NCBI RefSeq assembly: GCF_000003815.2
Contig: NC_049986.1
Location: 9,725,244-9,789,243, forward strand
Direction of reading: 5' to 3'
Origin: Branchiostoma floridae
Lineage: Eukaryota; Chordata; Leptocardii; Amphioxiformes; Branchiostomatidae
Length of the DNA stretch: 64,000 nt
Translations under genes and position numbers: made by a program
Shown here: one piece after another, positions 43,969-57,095 of the stretch
Layout of the letters: the number at the start of each line of letters is the position of its first letter
Numbering within the stretch: the stretch's first letter is position 1
The notes under the pieces: model-generated
Told to the model about the DNA's origin: nothing
Databases searched by the model: none
Seen by the model: the letters and a program-made list of their open reading frames with translations, nothing else

Positions 43969-46229
43969 TTGATGAGTGGGAGAATATCCCACCAGATTGC
44001 AACAAAAACGGGTCACAGTTATGAAAGAAGCAAAGTACAGTAATACTTTTATTTGTCTTTGGCACCAGATATGAAGGTCCCTTCGAAACTGCAATGAAAT
44101 CCCAGTTACAAATTGAATGTAAATGTACATTGCACATGGTCTGGATGAAATGCATATCAAATACAAAACTTCACTTACATCTTTAATGGTCATATTGTTA
44201 TAGATTTTGGGTAAGCTCACCCTTCCTTACAATTTGTTCCGCTTGGTTTTATTTTGATGGCACACATAATATATCAATACACTAAATTAACACTGAGTAT
44301 TACTAAGTAACTAACTTAAAATTATTTTACTAAAAATGGCAGTCAAAACAACACAATTCATTGCACTGATCAGTTCCCAACCAATCTATGACAACATGCT
44401 TTATGATTGACAGATGAAACTCCTTTTTGGAAAGAGTAACAGACCACATTTTGAAAAATGAAATGCAAGTCAAATTTATAATAAAATTATGATCCATTCA
44501 TCAGGTCTGAACTTTTATTGACCATTGATCCCCAAATTTGATGGTTCAAGAAAACCAAATTTAAACGTATTTGAAATAAAAAATCATCACATATAAATGT
44601 TCATCCCATCATTTTGGCATGACATCAAGGGTTAAGTCTATTTCTGAGCCAAACGGTTCATGCTATGCAAGCTGCTTATTACTGCTGAAACATATGATAT
44701 AGATAAGTTAATTAATGCCAAACACTGGTCATTTCAGGTCAAAGAAGTACTTTTCCAGAGTACTGTGGCTAACAGCCGTATAAATGTAAAGAAAACATGT
44801 CTGTACATGTACATCATTCTAAAATTGAAGACGGCATAATTCTTTATATCATGTTTCCTAAAACTTAAATTTGACCATAACCAAAAATTAATGTATGTTT
44901 AATGTTTTACAAGCTTTATGATTTAAAATGACCAAATCATTAGTTCACATTTTATCTAATATAATACAATGCATGCAATAATTAAAAATTAGTAATTCTT
45001 GCATATTCAGACTACATAAGGCATATTATAACAGTAAAATCATAGCATTATATTAATGTTATATCAGTGCTTGTCTGTGAAACACGGAACATTGAAGTGA
45101 GATTTGCCATTATTTTTGAATGATCAAAAAAGTAGAAAGGAAACTTACATTTTGTCAGATAACTATATGGATTCAAAACTGTACTGCCTTATAAATTGTA
45201 ATGTAAAATTATGTAAACCATACATGGACATGGCACTTGTTAATTCAATGATTCAATACACTGACTTATAAGAAATTACTTTAATCAAGGAGGTTGAAAC
45301 CTCCTTGCTTTGATAGTTGACCAGTTACAAAGTGTCTCCTTGATTGGAATGACCTGATTTACTTGACACAATGCATTGCAAAACAACAAGATGTAAAAGA
45401 AAGCTATAAATCAAAGATGACAGAGACACATGTAGAATACTTAAACATTTTATGGTGTATAGAAATGACTTAAGGTAATGGGTTATGGAAACCATAAGTT
45501 AACTAAGCTACACCTTGTCCATGCCACATTACAGAGGTTGTGGTGTTTAGAGCATCTTTGTTGTTTTTCAATCAACATTGGATGGGTGAAAATCAGTGGA
45601 TTAGAAGTTGTCAACATCGAGTGTATGATGCATAATGAGGTTTTATGAAAATTATTTTTCAGAACAACAAAACAATGAGGAAGAGATGTAACAGTAAAAC
45701 ACCATCCTGGAGTAATATACATGGACATGATTTTTCAAGAGAAATTCTAATAATTTTGACATTAAGTCAATAGGGGTGAAATAAGTAATTTCAGTACGAA
45801 TGGGTGATCGCTTATCGAATGATTTAACAATTATGGATATACTTTTGTTTTGCTTCTAATTGCTGGGAATGCGGTTCTGTTCTGAATAAAATATGAAACT
45901 ATAAAAATGTGCCTTGCGTTCTTTCTCTGGTATGACTATGGTGCAGTTCCACATTTTGTCGACAGGAGGTGTAAGTGATTTTGGTATCAGTGGTCCCCTG
46001 GCATTGAAATGAATACTTCATATAATAATTTCCCCATTTTTGATGGAATGATTATTAGAACACCATCAGCCATAGCTAGACTGGGATTTGAACCTCAAAC
46101 GTGATTCATAAGAACACTATGAGTCGGACCCTGAAAGAAAAGGTACTACAGGCTTATCATAAAATAAAAAGTTATAGCCTTTTATCTTATACTTTTATGA
46201 CAGTCTTGCACTGTTAGATGTCGCTACGT
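43969..46229 (+). other. 3' UTR and downstream flank of locus copy 1
   Basis: Noncoding, AT-rich. Possible polyadenylation signals are AATAAAA near 44477 and AATAAA at 45885. A perfect 22-base palindrome CAAGGAGGTT-GA-AACCTCCTTG lies near 45287. The segment 45720-46130 is homologous to 52880-53230, the 3' flank of locus copy 2. TGGGATTTGAACCTC near 46083 resembles a tRNA B box, with a relative (TGGGATTTGAACCC) at 53203. Confidence 0.5.
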
Positions 46230-47659
46230 ATACATATGGGAAACTCCATGGCTATTGACAGGATTAATAGTCAATGTCTCTTCTGAGAAGAAAACATAAT
46301 GATTTGCAGGATTTTAAAACGCCAATGGACGTCGGATACGCCACCAAACAGAATGTTTTGTAGCGAAATTGTTTTGAGTATCGCAATTGCCCATTCACAA
46401 GTTTTCACAGATAGCCATCCCAAATTCTATGTCTATAGATCTTCAGTCCGGTTAGTCAGTGATCATGGGTAGAACGGAGGTCAATAACCTGAACAGTCCG
46501 TCAAACCAGCGACTGACAAAATATTAGAGACATCACAAGTTCCGTCAAGTTATCACATTGAATCTACCCGCCACATCAGATCCACTTTACTCTGTGTTGT
46601 CAGTCCCATTTTAGATCACTCGGCCAAGTGTTGCCACCATCAACAAAGATGTACTGCTTTTGTCCGAAGATCAGATTACAAACAATACATATATGTTGTA
46701 TCAATTTGTAGGATAGCTCTTACAAAGGTGTGCGTGCTTAAATCTTGTTGTCTCATACGTTAGACGTCAAACGTCATTAAATGTGTTACCAAAATAAAAT
46801 AAAGTGGATGAAAAACGTCAGACAATATTGCCATACTCAAGACCCAAAATAAAGCCTCTATGTAATATTGAATCGGTGCAATTTCGTGGATAACTTTATG
46901 GGATAAATCACTGGAAAGACAAGATAAATTATGACATACTACAACATGCCATTGTGTACTATTTACCATTGTGGTATACTGGTAGGTAAGAATTTGCGAT
47001 ACTGAAAACGTCTGGGTTAAATGTTGTGTTTACTTCAAGGGATTTTGACTGATATTTGTGTCCGCGTTTTATGGATTGTTCATACTTCTGCGTATATCCA
47101 GGTCCGTATGAGTTCCGCATTAAAAATTTTGACCCTCGGTTGATTAGCCTTTACACCAAACCGAAAAAATAATTCTTCGTTCGCAAACTTTGCCTAAAAC
47201 AAAAAAATATCAATACGAAAGGCATACGGACTTAAACACTAGTGTACACACAAGTGTGGATGGGCCTTGACAAAAGAGGTACACATAGAACAAAACGCGG
47301 AGTTTACCAAACATGCTTCAAAGATTTAGCCAAATGTCGAGTCAATTTATTCGTAGTACAGTACATCTTTGATATGCGGTGTACGAGCACATGTACACAG
47401 ATTTTAGAGCTTTTACAAAACAAAACTTAAAGGGTTTTTATCCTTAGATGCGAAATTCATAATAAACAAAGCCGACCAAAATAGCGTTATGTGATATTTC
47501 ATAAATACGTCAAAATGTGTTGTATTTTTGTGGCAAGGTTTTGTGCACCTTGTGCCAACTTGGACGGATATGCCTATTCAACACCGGATATGGCGTCATT
47601 ATAAATCAGCCAGTTGCCATATGGAAACGAAAGATTTCAGCATGTGATTCATAAATACT

Positions 47660-47785
47660 ACAACGCTATTGGCTAACTAAACCCCAAACAATATTACTTG
47701 CTACTCTGTCTATAAAATAGAGCCAGACCAAAGAACATACCACAAACCAAAAGATCCTGAGTCAGAGAGCCTCAACATTTTCACG
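47660..47785 (+). promoter_or_regulatory. Core promoter and 5' UTR exon, locus copy 2
   Basis: ATTGG at 47668 and TATAAAA at 47711-47717, then AGAGCCAGACCAAAGAACAT as in copy 1 and a CACG/GTAGGT donor ending the noncoding exon at 47785. The TATA box here is closer to consensus than in copy 1. The next exon would be the signal exon at 49020. Confidence 0.6.
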
Positions 47786-48515
47786 GTAGGTACACGTAGA
47801 CAGATTGCGTACCGATATTTTGCTTTTTAAGTTATGAAAACGTTGCTTTACAGGTATGCAAAAATGATTCAATATTATTATGTTGTGATGAGAAAGAATG
47901 TGCGGTGAATATAATGGTCAGTTTATATCTATCAAAAAGTGTAGCAAAAAGTTGAGGGATTTTCAGAAAAAAAAAGTTGTGCAATGTTTGTATGCATGCT
48001 GTCAATAGTTTCTCACTCACAGCCTGTGGAAAATGTTGACAATGTACAGAACATCGTATTTTGATTACAGAATATTTTGTCTGTAAAACTTCAATCAGTG
48101 ATGGAGTTCAAGCAATGACTAGAGCATTCATTGAAAGTTTAACGAAACGTTGGGAGATAGAGGCAGTGTCAAGTCCTCAATTTGTATTTCTTAACTAGAC
48201 GGCCACGGATTCTGTACATGTTTTTTTTTCTAAATGGTGCCCGTCGTTTAAGAAATATTAAATTAAAGCCACAGAGGTGTTTGTTGATGACATTCGCTAA
48301 AGAGGGGCTGTTATGATGTATTCGTATGTCCAGAAAGTAAAAATAAATGCGATGGTCACAAAAATATATGTACAAACACGACGAAATCCGTTCTATGTGC
48401 ACGCTTATAAGGGTTTCATTTTCGGTCACTCTAAGTTACATAATGTACCATTTTCTTACATAAGAATGTTTAGCGGATGAGATAAAAGTGTTTGTTATCC
48501 CTAAAGCTAAGCTTA

Positions 48516-48816
48516 TGGCACAACCCGCCGTACGTGCAAATACGTGCTGTCTACGTGCCAAAACGTGGGCAATCTTTTGGGATCCGTAAGTTGTAAGTAC
48601 CGACGGATTTTGGAGCACGCAGACACGCCGTAGAATTTTCCGTGCAGGCAAAACTTTATGTGCCATCGAGCCGAGGATTCGCCCCCCGTACATGCCAGTA
48701 AGGGCGACGCGCCTGCCCTGTACAGCCTTAACGTTTTAACATATACATGACGGACGTTGCCACGTGGCCTCCCAAAAAAACGTACGGACAAATTGCACGT
48801 ACGGCGGGTTGTGCCC
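48516..48816. mobile_element. MITE with terminal inverted repeats of about 30 bp
   Basis: Starts TGGCACAACCCGCCGTACGT and ends ACGTACGGCGGGTTGTGCCC, an almost perfect inverted pair. Flanking octamers TAAGCTTA and TTAGCTTA differ at one position, consistent with an 8-bp target-site duplication. The 301-bp GC-richer interior is noncoding. It is absent from locus copy 1 at the equivalent place, so it inserted after the locus duplicated. Confidence 0.75.
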
Positions 48817-49019
48817 TTAGCTTAAAGCTTCCACATATAGAGGAAAGCTACCGGGCAAAAAAATTCTTTATATTTCTTCCCTCAGAGCAGTGTTTGTTGC
48901 AGCGTTTCTGTAATCAATGAGTGGGGAAATTGAACTGAATTAAAGTACCAATTGATGGAGGAGGAAAATCGTGGATGTTTCATAATCTTTATCAATACAC
49001 TACATTGATTTTTTTTCAG

Positions 49020-49329
49020 ATGGAAAAGAAACTCCTTCTGTGCCTTGTGCTCCTCAGCATATCAGTGGCGAAAGCACAATGTATGTCTTTTGAGTTAAGG
49101 AATTCTTGTAGAAAATATGTAAATATTGATAATGTGATCCCTACTTTTCACTAAAGTAATACAATGCACCCAAACATGTTTTAATGAAGTAATTGATACT
49201 ATAAGATATCAATTGAAAGTCGTCTGGAGTGGACACACACACGCGCGCGCGCGGGCACACACACACACATACAGCAAAGTATTTCCCACTAAAATGAACG
49301 AATCTACAGTAACCGCTGTATTAACACGG

Positions 49330-49379
<50 letters not shown>

Positions 49380-51126
49380 ACACACACGCACACACAGATG
49401 TACAGCAAAATGTTTCCTACTAAAAATAAAGTAACCGCTCTACTAACATGGACCAGGATATGAATGAAAACGATCATGATAAAAAAAAAAAATACTAATA
49501 TCATTATGCAGACGTCGACTGCCCTGCTGGGTACCAGGAGATTGACGGAAGTTGCTACTACTTCTCCAAAGTGGCCAAAAACTCCCGCCAGGCCATAGCC
49601 ACGTGCGAGGCCCAGGGTGGTGAGCTGCTCGAAGTTGACGACGACGCTACAAGGGCCATCATCGACAATTATGCCTCGCGTTGCGTGTATGTCATCCATA
49701 AACAACTTCTATCTATCTTTATAGATGACAAATAATTATTGATCATACACACAACTGGGCGCTTGTAGTCTAGTCTTCAAACAGATGCAAGGCATGCGGC
49801 TAATGCCTAGGTCACATTTCCAAACCGAGTAGCTTTTGGGAACGAAAACTATGATATGAAAGACACCAAAATACACAAACGCATAAAAGGAGAGCCGCGG
49901 GCATGCTTTGTGTTTATTTCTAGGTATACGTCTTTAGTTTTTGCTTCCTAAAACAGCCCAGCCGGACCTCACTTTGGAAATGTGACGTTTAATAGTCGAA
50001 GAGGTTTCTTCCAATTTTAGCAAAATTTGGTAGTAACGTTAGAGTCTGCCACCTTCTCACAAAAGACTCACCAGTGTCTACTAAAGAAAATCTAAAAATA
50101 CAAGTGCCCCACAAAGGACCCAAAAATGAAACAAATCGTTGGAACATGTTGGAACAATAACAAAAACACATAGATGTTTGAAAATTGTTCTAAATAAAGA
50201 GATTATACCATTACTTTACCAACTGTTCCAACAAATATAATTAGGTTCAAACATGTTCAAACTTTCGTTTTTAACTGTTTGAGCAATTTAGAACTGTAGC
50301 GACTGAAATATTCTTTTACTCAAAATGGTTCAAACGTATTACAAATATTATTCAAAATCCCTCTCGGTGACTCGGAATGGACTCTACTACACTTTTCCTT
50401 GTAGGAGGCGAACTGTTAGGCCGTATCTCACTGAAGATGCGCCACAATGGCGGCCTCGCTGCATCCTCAATTGGATTTCTGTTTGACTTTTAAAAGGGAA
50501 TATCATGCAAAAGTACAAGTATACAACCCACTTTGGAAAGCAGTTAAATGTTATGTTCTAAAAAAAAAAATACCAATACTGTTGCTAAAAACGGGATGGT
50601 GTAAACACTGAACAATGTACATCTGCTGGTAGATTATGTGTATTTATGGTATTCCTATTTCATTTCTTTATATTTCAATTCAAACATCATTTTTTTTCTC
50701 ATTATTTTGTTACAGGTACTGGATCAGTGCAGAGTCTCAGCTGATTGACTACTGGCAGAACGAAAAGTTTGAGTTCAATTTTACAGCAAATTCTTTTTCT
50801 TTTTTTATTGTGTTTCATTGTTTAGCTGCATATTTCGCTAGTTCACCTTTATTCGCATGGTAACCTATATCCGTTGTTTTAAACATTATGTAGTTTTAGA
50901 GATATCAAGTGGAAAGATGGTGGTTTAAAACAGCAGTATTTTAAAAACAAAATTGTAATCTGAAACCGCTGTCCCTCGACACTAAATGCCATGTTTAAAA
51001 CAACAGAGATAGGTTACTCATGCTCGGATAAAGGTGAACTAGCTTTATCTTTACTAAAACATTACCTTTTTTGCAGGAAAGAATTCAAGTTCATCTGCCA
51101 TGCAAATCCAGCCGCTAGCGAGGAAG
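49020..51126 (+). CDS. Secreted short-CTLD protein, locus copy 2
   Basis: Exons 49020-49080 (signal, MEKKLLLCLVLLSISVAKAQ), 49512-49686 (VDCPAGYQEIDGSCYYF, GGELLEVDDDATRAI), 50716-50766 (YWISAESQLIDYWQNEK) and 51077-51126 (KEFKFICHANPAASEE). Lengths and phases equal those of copy 1, with two extra codons before the first Cys. The CTLD lacks the calcium/sugar-binding long loop. After the last exon the reading frame meets TAG in GGTTAG unless that GT is used as a donor. No amidase exon with a usable frame follows, so this copy probably makes a lectin-only secreted protein. A (CA)n tract and a MITE lie in its introns. Confidence 0.7.
49235..49400. repeat. CA microsatellites
   Basis: Two CA-rich tracts, 49232-49272 (with CGCGCG) and 49330-49398, separated by a unit containing ACAGCAAA and TTTCC that also recurs right after the second tract. 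Confidence 0.9.
50837..51043. mobile_element. MITE with inverted ends of about 54 bp
   Basis: The left arm GCTAGTTCACCTTTATTCGC, followed by GGTAACCTATATCCGTTGTT, is matched in reverse at 50990-51043 (AACAACAGAGATAGGTTACT, then GGATAAAGGTGAACTAGC). It lies in the intron between the second and third CTLD exons of copy 2. Solo ends of the same family occur at about 29292-29345 and 54338-54420. Confidence 0.65.
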
Positions 51127-51600
51127 GTTAGTAACGTTAGACAACATTTGAAAAAAAAATTTCATATTTAGTCTAGTTCATTTAGTCCACTAGACATGCA
51201 GGTACATGTACACTTAGTAGTAGTATTCAGTATGCTTTAATGTCTATCAAATATGTAACACACTCAATCCTATATTTTATTTCATATTGTTGCAAGACAT
51301 GTCTGACAGCCAAGAAAATGAATGTGGTTTGGTATGGTCTACACAATAATTGTTATTTCCAGTTGCTGGTTAATAGTCCAAAGCAGTAAATGTGTGAGCA
51401 AACTGGGATCTTGCATCTCGCAATAGGCAATATAGAATAGATAATATGACCTCTTGTTAAAATGTTTCAAGAAATGTTTGACAGCCAAGTTTTAGAAAAT
51501 ATGATCTGGCATGACCTAAAGTCTACAAAATAATTCTTTTTAATTGCTCCATATGTGTCGAAAGCAATGAGTAAAATGCTTTTATTGCATCTCTTGACAG

Positions 51601-51735
51601 CACCATAGGATCATGGTACTCAAGGTCTGTGATTGTGAAAATCCTACCAGGCATTTGGACACATGAATGACACCGGATACTGCGCACTACTAGTATGCTA
51701 TTTCGATAGATGCCAAGACCTTAAAGCTTCATAAA
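51601..51735 (+). pseudogene. Broken last exon of a Tae4-like amidase, locus copy 2
   Basis: After a TCTTGACAG acceptor the sequence parallels the third amidase exon of copy 1 (CACCA.AGGRATCATKGTA, then CAAGG, and later TGCTATTTCGATA.ATGCCA), but it is degraded. The glycine before the catalytic-position His (51652-51654) is replaced by Arg, the Asp-Leu-Trp motif is lost, and TGA follows at 51664-51666. The first two amidase exons are absent between 51126 and 51601. Its phase-0 start does not fit the phase-1 end of the preceding exon. It cannot encode an active domain. Confidence 0.75.
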
Positions 51736-51912
51736 TGGTGAATAGATGCAAAATGACAGGATAATATTAGATTGCTAATAACAGTAAATCAGGCTACCAT
51801 GCATTAATGCAAAATGTACTACTACTACTACTAATTAATTACTATTAACTATAAGATATTGTTAGATTCCATAGGAGTGACTTATGTAGTAGCCATCCTT
51901 TTAGCATGTGCT

Positions 51913-52579
51913 AAGGCCATGTTGATTTGACTATAATTATGGATGACATCCAATGGGAATCCCAAAAACTGATGCAAGGTGCGAATAAAAAAAATTTTGA
52001 CAAAAAAAGTTGCCTTCATTATGAAATCAAAGTGGTCAGGAAGGTTGAACAGATCACTGAACACATAGAATATAGCATACTAAACAATAGATTCGTTTGT
52101 GAAGGTTAGACATCCAGGATATGATAAATAGATGTAGGTTCAAACTCTTCTTCTGGATAATATCAAAATTTTATTCAGACGTTTCGGAAGACATCCATCT
52201 TCCTTCCTCAGTGACATGAAAATGAAGACAAACAATTTCACGGAACAAAGAATAATTCTATGTTCTAAATAAACAAAAAAGGGTAACGGCTAAGGTGTTC
52301 TAAAATAAACAACACAGGTAACTTAGATTCTTCATTTTTCTTCATTCTTTATTAAAATAAACAACACAGGTAACAATAGATTCTTCATTTTTGTTCTTTC
52401 ATTCATCATCTTTTACTTTGTAAAGTACATGGCATTTAGTATTCGTTTTCCGATATTTATTTCTGAAATCCATGGCATATATTTGCTTATCGTGAAGCTG
52501 CTTTGTACAATTATTTGGAAACGGCCAAAAATTGATGCATCGTGGATGTCATCCATATAATCAAATCAACATGGCCTTA
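51913..52579. mobile_element. Inverted-repeat element containing a hammerhead-like motif
   Basis: The ends AAGGCCATGTTGATTTGA and TCAAATCAACATGGCCTT are perfect inverted repeats, continuing imperfectly into ATGGATGACATCCA / TGGATGTCATCCAT. Related ends occur at 8325 and 29945. Inside, at 52211-52181 on the minus strand, is CTGAGGA, A, GGAAGA-TGGATG-TCTTCC, GAAAC. Two nearby blocks (AATAAACAACACAGGTAAC then TTCTTCATTTTT) are a local duplication. Confidence 0.6.
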
Positions 52580-53280
52580 TTGTCAAGCATAGAATTGAAT
52601 CAGGTTTTGCCATTAATTACTTTCAATTTTAAATGTTATGAAAAGTAAAATGAAGTCACAAGTCCGAAAATACTATAAATTGTATATAGTTGAGTTTTAA
52701 TAGTTAATGTTATATTTACATAGCGCATTCATGTAAATTACATGTACTAGACTACTGGGAAATCGTTAAATGATCTCATAGTGATTTGGTGATTAAGGTG
52801 TGGTGGTTTTTCTTTTCAACTTTGGAAACATAGATCTACAAGCAGGTAGACATAGACATGACTTTGAAGTGAAATTCTCAATATGCAATGTTGACATATT
52901 GGGATAAAGTAGAAAATACTTTTAGTTTTACTAATAGATAATGGTTTATTGAATGATTTCACTCTTATTAGTACTTTTACTTTGCTTGTTAGGCAAGCTT
53001 GCTGGGAATGCTGTTCTGTTCTAAATACAACATACTGCAGACATGTGGCTTCTGTTCTTTATCAAGTATGTCTGAAGGTGCAGTTCCACTCCTTGTCAAT
53101 AGGGGGCATAGATGTAATAGTATCTTGTTTCTGGGCACTTTCTTCTGATTTTGCCTATTATGGTTTTTCCTCTTTTCAGATAGAATGGTTATATTTGAAT
53201 ATTGGGATTTGAACCCAAATAATTGTGATGCAAAGAACTATGTGATGAACATAAGGCCAATACAGGCTACAGTAATGTAT

Positions 53281-56200
53281 GAAACAAAAACAATTAACCT
53301 ATAAAAAATGCCACACATACAAAAAATGTATAACGTTGCAAGCAATTTTTTATCAACATTTATCATATCAAAATGACATCAACCTGTTTATAAAAACATT
53401 TTCTTTATTTACAACAGGGAAAGACATTGTCAATACCCATGGAAACAAAATACACCTTTATCAATTTCCATACACCTTTTGGACATTAAACAATGTACTG
53501 GGTAACACTTAAAACATCTTGAATAGGAATTATGGAAGATACCGGGTATACATGTGTTATGATAACTTTGGACACCTATAAGTAACAAGCAACACTATAA
53601 ATCCAGAATGACAGTCTGACTTTTAGGGAAGACAATTCATAAACACATAATCTGATGCTGATGCTGAAGAATACCAATTATAGAGGGGAACATCTTAAAT
53701 TCTAATATAATATACAGTTTGCCCAAATTCTGTCAGTAGTTCCCAGAATTCTGAAAAGTCCTGCAGAATATTATATCATGCTGATATTATCAGAATTCTG
53801 CATAATTATAAGTCCCTGGACACATATAATTACAATAGATATTAATAACCTTTTGTTACATAATCCTGGTAGACAATTGATTCATTTGGCCGAACTACCC
53901 AGTAGAAAAAAATACAGTGTTGCGGGTTAAGACTTATTCTAGACTTATATTGTCACCTGTTTCAGAATACAGCTACTTCTGCAAAAGCACCTTTATTACA
54001 TGTAGGCCACGCAACTAAATTTTTGTGGTTCACAAAGGTTTTTCAACTTTAAGCCAAGCAAAAGGACAAGGTAAAGACAGAGGGCTGGGAGGCAATCTTG
54101 AATCTGGCTATATATTCACTCCAAAAATGTGTGCATCAAGGCCTAAACTTGGGACTCTTTGCATTATTTTTTCATTTCAAATTTATCTGGTATGCCCTAA
54201 ATCATTGCTAAATAGTATAACTAATGCTAGTTTACCTTCATCTGTGGTTTCTAAGAGTGGTTTCAAACTGCAATATAATCTAAAAATATTTCAGTTTGAA
54301 ACTGTCTGTTGACTCATAAATATCCCCAAATACACAGGTTTTCAAAAGCAATGGATATAGGTTACCCAACAGATAGAAAGCAATGGATATAGGTTACCCC
54401 ACGGATAAAGGTGAACTAGACTGTTAATGTTGTACACTAGCTGGGAACTTTCTCAAATACACTTAAAGCTACATTCTTATCAATCTATGAATCTTTTGAA
54501 ACAACTGGTCCTGTATGAATAAAAATATCAGTATGATACAAAAGTACATGCGATATTCAAACTTAATAGCTCTGCATGAAAATGGGTGAATTCTGATAAA
54601 AGAGAACAGAAACAGTGATCAAAATTCTTAATTTCTTGATGTACAGTCAGGTAAACTGTAACTATTTATCTAGTTGGGGAGGGGGGCAGTCTGACTTTTT
54701 GAAAAAGAGGCTTACCCGTTTACGATTGAGCATTAATACAGAGGAGGTGGCAGACAAAAGAAATCTTGGTCTTATGATTAGTTTGCTCGGAAGAACTTTA
54801 ATGTATGCGGCCTAATCAGCGTGAACCCATCGGACGGAAGCACTTGGAAGCGTGGTGCGGTGGACAACTGGCGCAAAAAATTTATCCTGGTGAGATATGT
54901 CACTGCAGAATAAGAAGAGTTCTTAAAAATGAGTCATATTAAAAGTATCCATCTGAGAAATGCATTATTTCTTGAAACATTTCAAGCAGGGTTCTTTGCA
55001 GCTCTTATATAGCTTTTAAATTCTGTCAGATAAAGTAATTGTGTACAATGTCACTTCCAACAATTGATAGCTTGCAGGGCATGTGAATGACAAAAACTAA
55101 ACTAAAACAGATTTTTAAAAACTCAAAATTCTACTAATAGACCTGATTAGGTTATGACTGTCAAAAGTCTACCATGTTTCGTCACATGACTTTGATTGAC
55201 CAATGAGTCTTCAGATACTGTTGCCTTCTGAGAAGATTACGGTAAATTGGACAAAAGTTTTGGGTACTTTTGCCTAATCTTGAAGTCTTTGTTGTTTGCA
55301 TGACTTTGTGAGTACAGACTGAATTAAATGAGCCAGAATCCACATTTATTAGTAAGATAGCAAGATTTTCTAGATATGTATTGTTGTCGGTTACATGTTT
55401 ATGATATTTGGTAATTGGGCTACACATATACAGATATTCTCCCAGGATGAAAATGGAATCATCTTTGGACTCCTCAAATAATTGTACAAACATGGCACTC
55501 ACTGAGGTACACTTCAACAGTTCAAGGTTGACTCTTCTGGACAAAGCAAGCTGCAGTTTGTACACAAAATGATAGGGGTCCTTCTTTCCACATACAAACT
55601 GCTACAAATTTCACTTATCCGATATTGTCACATCAACAGCACTGACATGATTTCAATTTTACATGATGCAAAACTGGCGCTTATCAAATTGAATCCAAAC
55701 ATCTGGCTGTCTGACTAGTCATATAAAATATCTATCAGTACTAATATTTCACTGACAACAGAAATTTAATACATCAGTGGGCCATATGGAAATCTTGACT
55801 TTGTATCTATGATGCACATGTTTTTCATTTAAAGATTATGCAGTAAGCTAAGCTTGTGACTGTTCATCTTTAACAAAGATTTTTTTTAAATTAGGGTAAT
55901 ATTTGACTATTTTCCAAACTTGTCATGCGAAGCCCTATAACTATACAAGAACTAAGCCTCTAGAAGGCTAAAAATGAAATTTCAAAAACATTTTTTTAGC
56001 ACAAATTTCTAATGGAGGTTAGTGCAAGCATGGTGTCAAAGACCTGCAGTATTTTTTGGTACTCACAATCCTTTGTTACAAAGATGTAACAAAAACATTA
56101 CAAAAGTTACATATTAGCTACATGTATGTGACATTATATCTTGGTAAACCTATGATCTATAAACAAAGTTGCTAAAAATCCTATCTTAAGCTTGCCAAAA

Positions 56201-57095
56201 ACAAAATCCAAGTCAATACATCATCTTGAATACTTCTGTATCTTTTAGAGTACAAGAACATAGTTCAGAAAATGTCTTAAAAAAGACATTTGCCAAATAA
56301 TATAAATATGTACACATAGTTTTGAAATGCCTTAGAAACTCCCTGTCAAAGGTTTCACATAAAAATTGCAACATTTCACACAAAAATATGTATACCTTGA
56401 CACTTTTTTATATGTTACTTTTCTAAACTAAAAAAAATGTGACTAATATCTCTATACTAAATTTACATGTATGCAACATATTCACTTACTGTCTGGTATA
56501 CATGTAAATGTCTTATATCTTACCCCCCTCCCACAAATATGAAAGATGTAAAAAAAACAATGTTGCAGTCTGTTGTACTAGAATTTACTTGAATGTTTTA
56601 AAACCTATTTAAATTGCAGAGTTGTGGTTGTCAGCACAGAACATTTACAAACAAATGTCTAACTCTAGAGTTACTGAAGTCTTGGACAACATTTCATGAT
56701 TGAAGTTTTCCTTTGTACATCGATGAAGGTTAGACATTCAGGTAAATAATGTACACAAAGAAACAATTACTCAACCAACAAAGCAAGATAGACTAATACT
56801 GAACAGTCCGACGTTACAGGTAGCATCCACTATAAGCCTCAGTTACTAATAAAGGGAAGTGAATGCTACCTGAAATGCCTGACTGTTTAATATAAATCTA
56901 TCCTTTGCTTAAGCAATTGTCAGCTTGAAATTTTCCTCTATCTCTTCAAATAAAGCAGAATAAAAAAACAACTTTTTTTCTTCAGATTTCTAGGATGGGC
57001 ACTTGATGTTGAACAATACAAGACGAGTCTTATTTGCTACAAGATGGCTACAAAATAATGTCTCCTTTTCTTATCCTATCGTGGCATAGCCTGTA
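53281..57095. other. Intergenic region, no gene found
   Basis: AT-rich, with only short frames. A duplicated AGCAATGGATATAGGTTACC near 54348 and 54379 belongs to the 50837 MITE family. The segment may contain the 3' UTR of the sulfotransferase gene near its right end. Confidence 0.4.

Larger units (their letters stand above)
22085..53280. repeat. Tandem duplication of the whole CTLD/amidase locus
   Basis: Copy 1 runs about 22085-46200 and copy 2 about 46230-53280. Shared landmarks in the same order: ACTCCATGGCTATTGACAGG (22104, 46243), the block from TTCCGTCAAGTTA, the TATA promoter and 5' UTR exon, the signal exon, three CTLD exons, the last amidase exon (broken in copy 2), and a 3' flank with TGCTGGGAATGC and GTGCAGTTCCAC. 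Copy 1 is longer because of insertions (LINE, foldback element, other repeats) and the tripled amidase unit. Confidence 0.75.
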
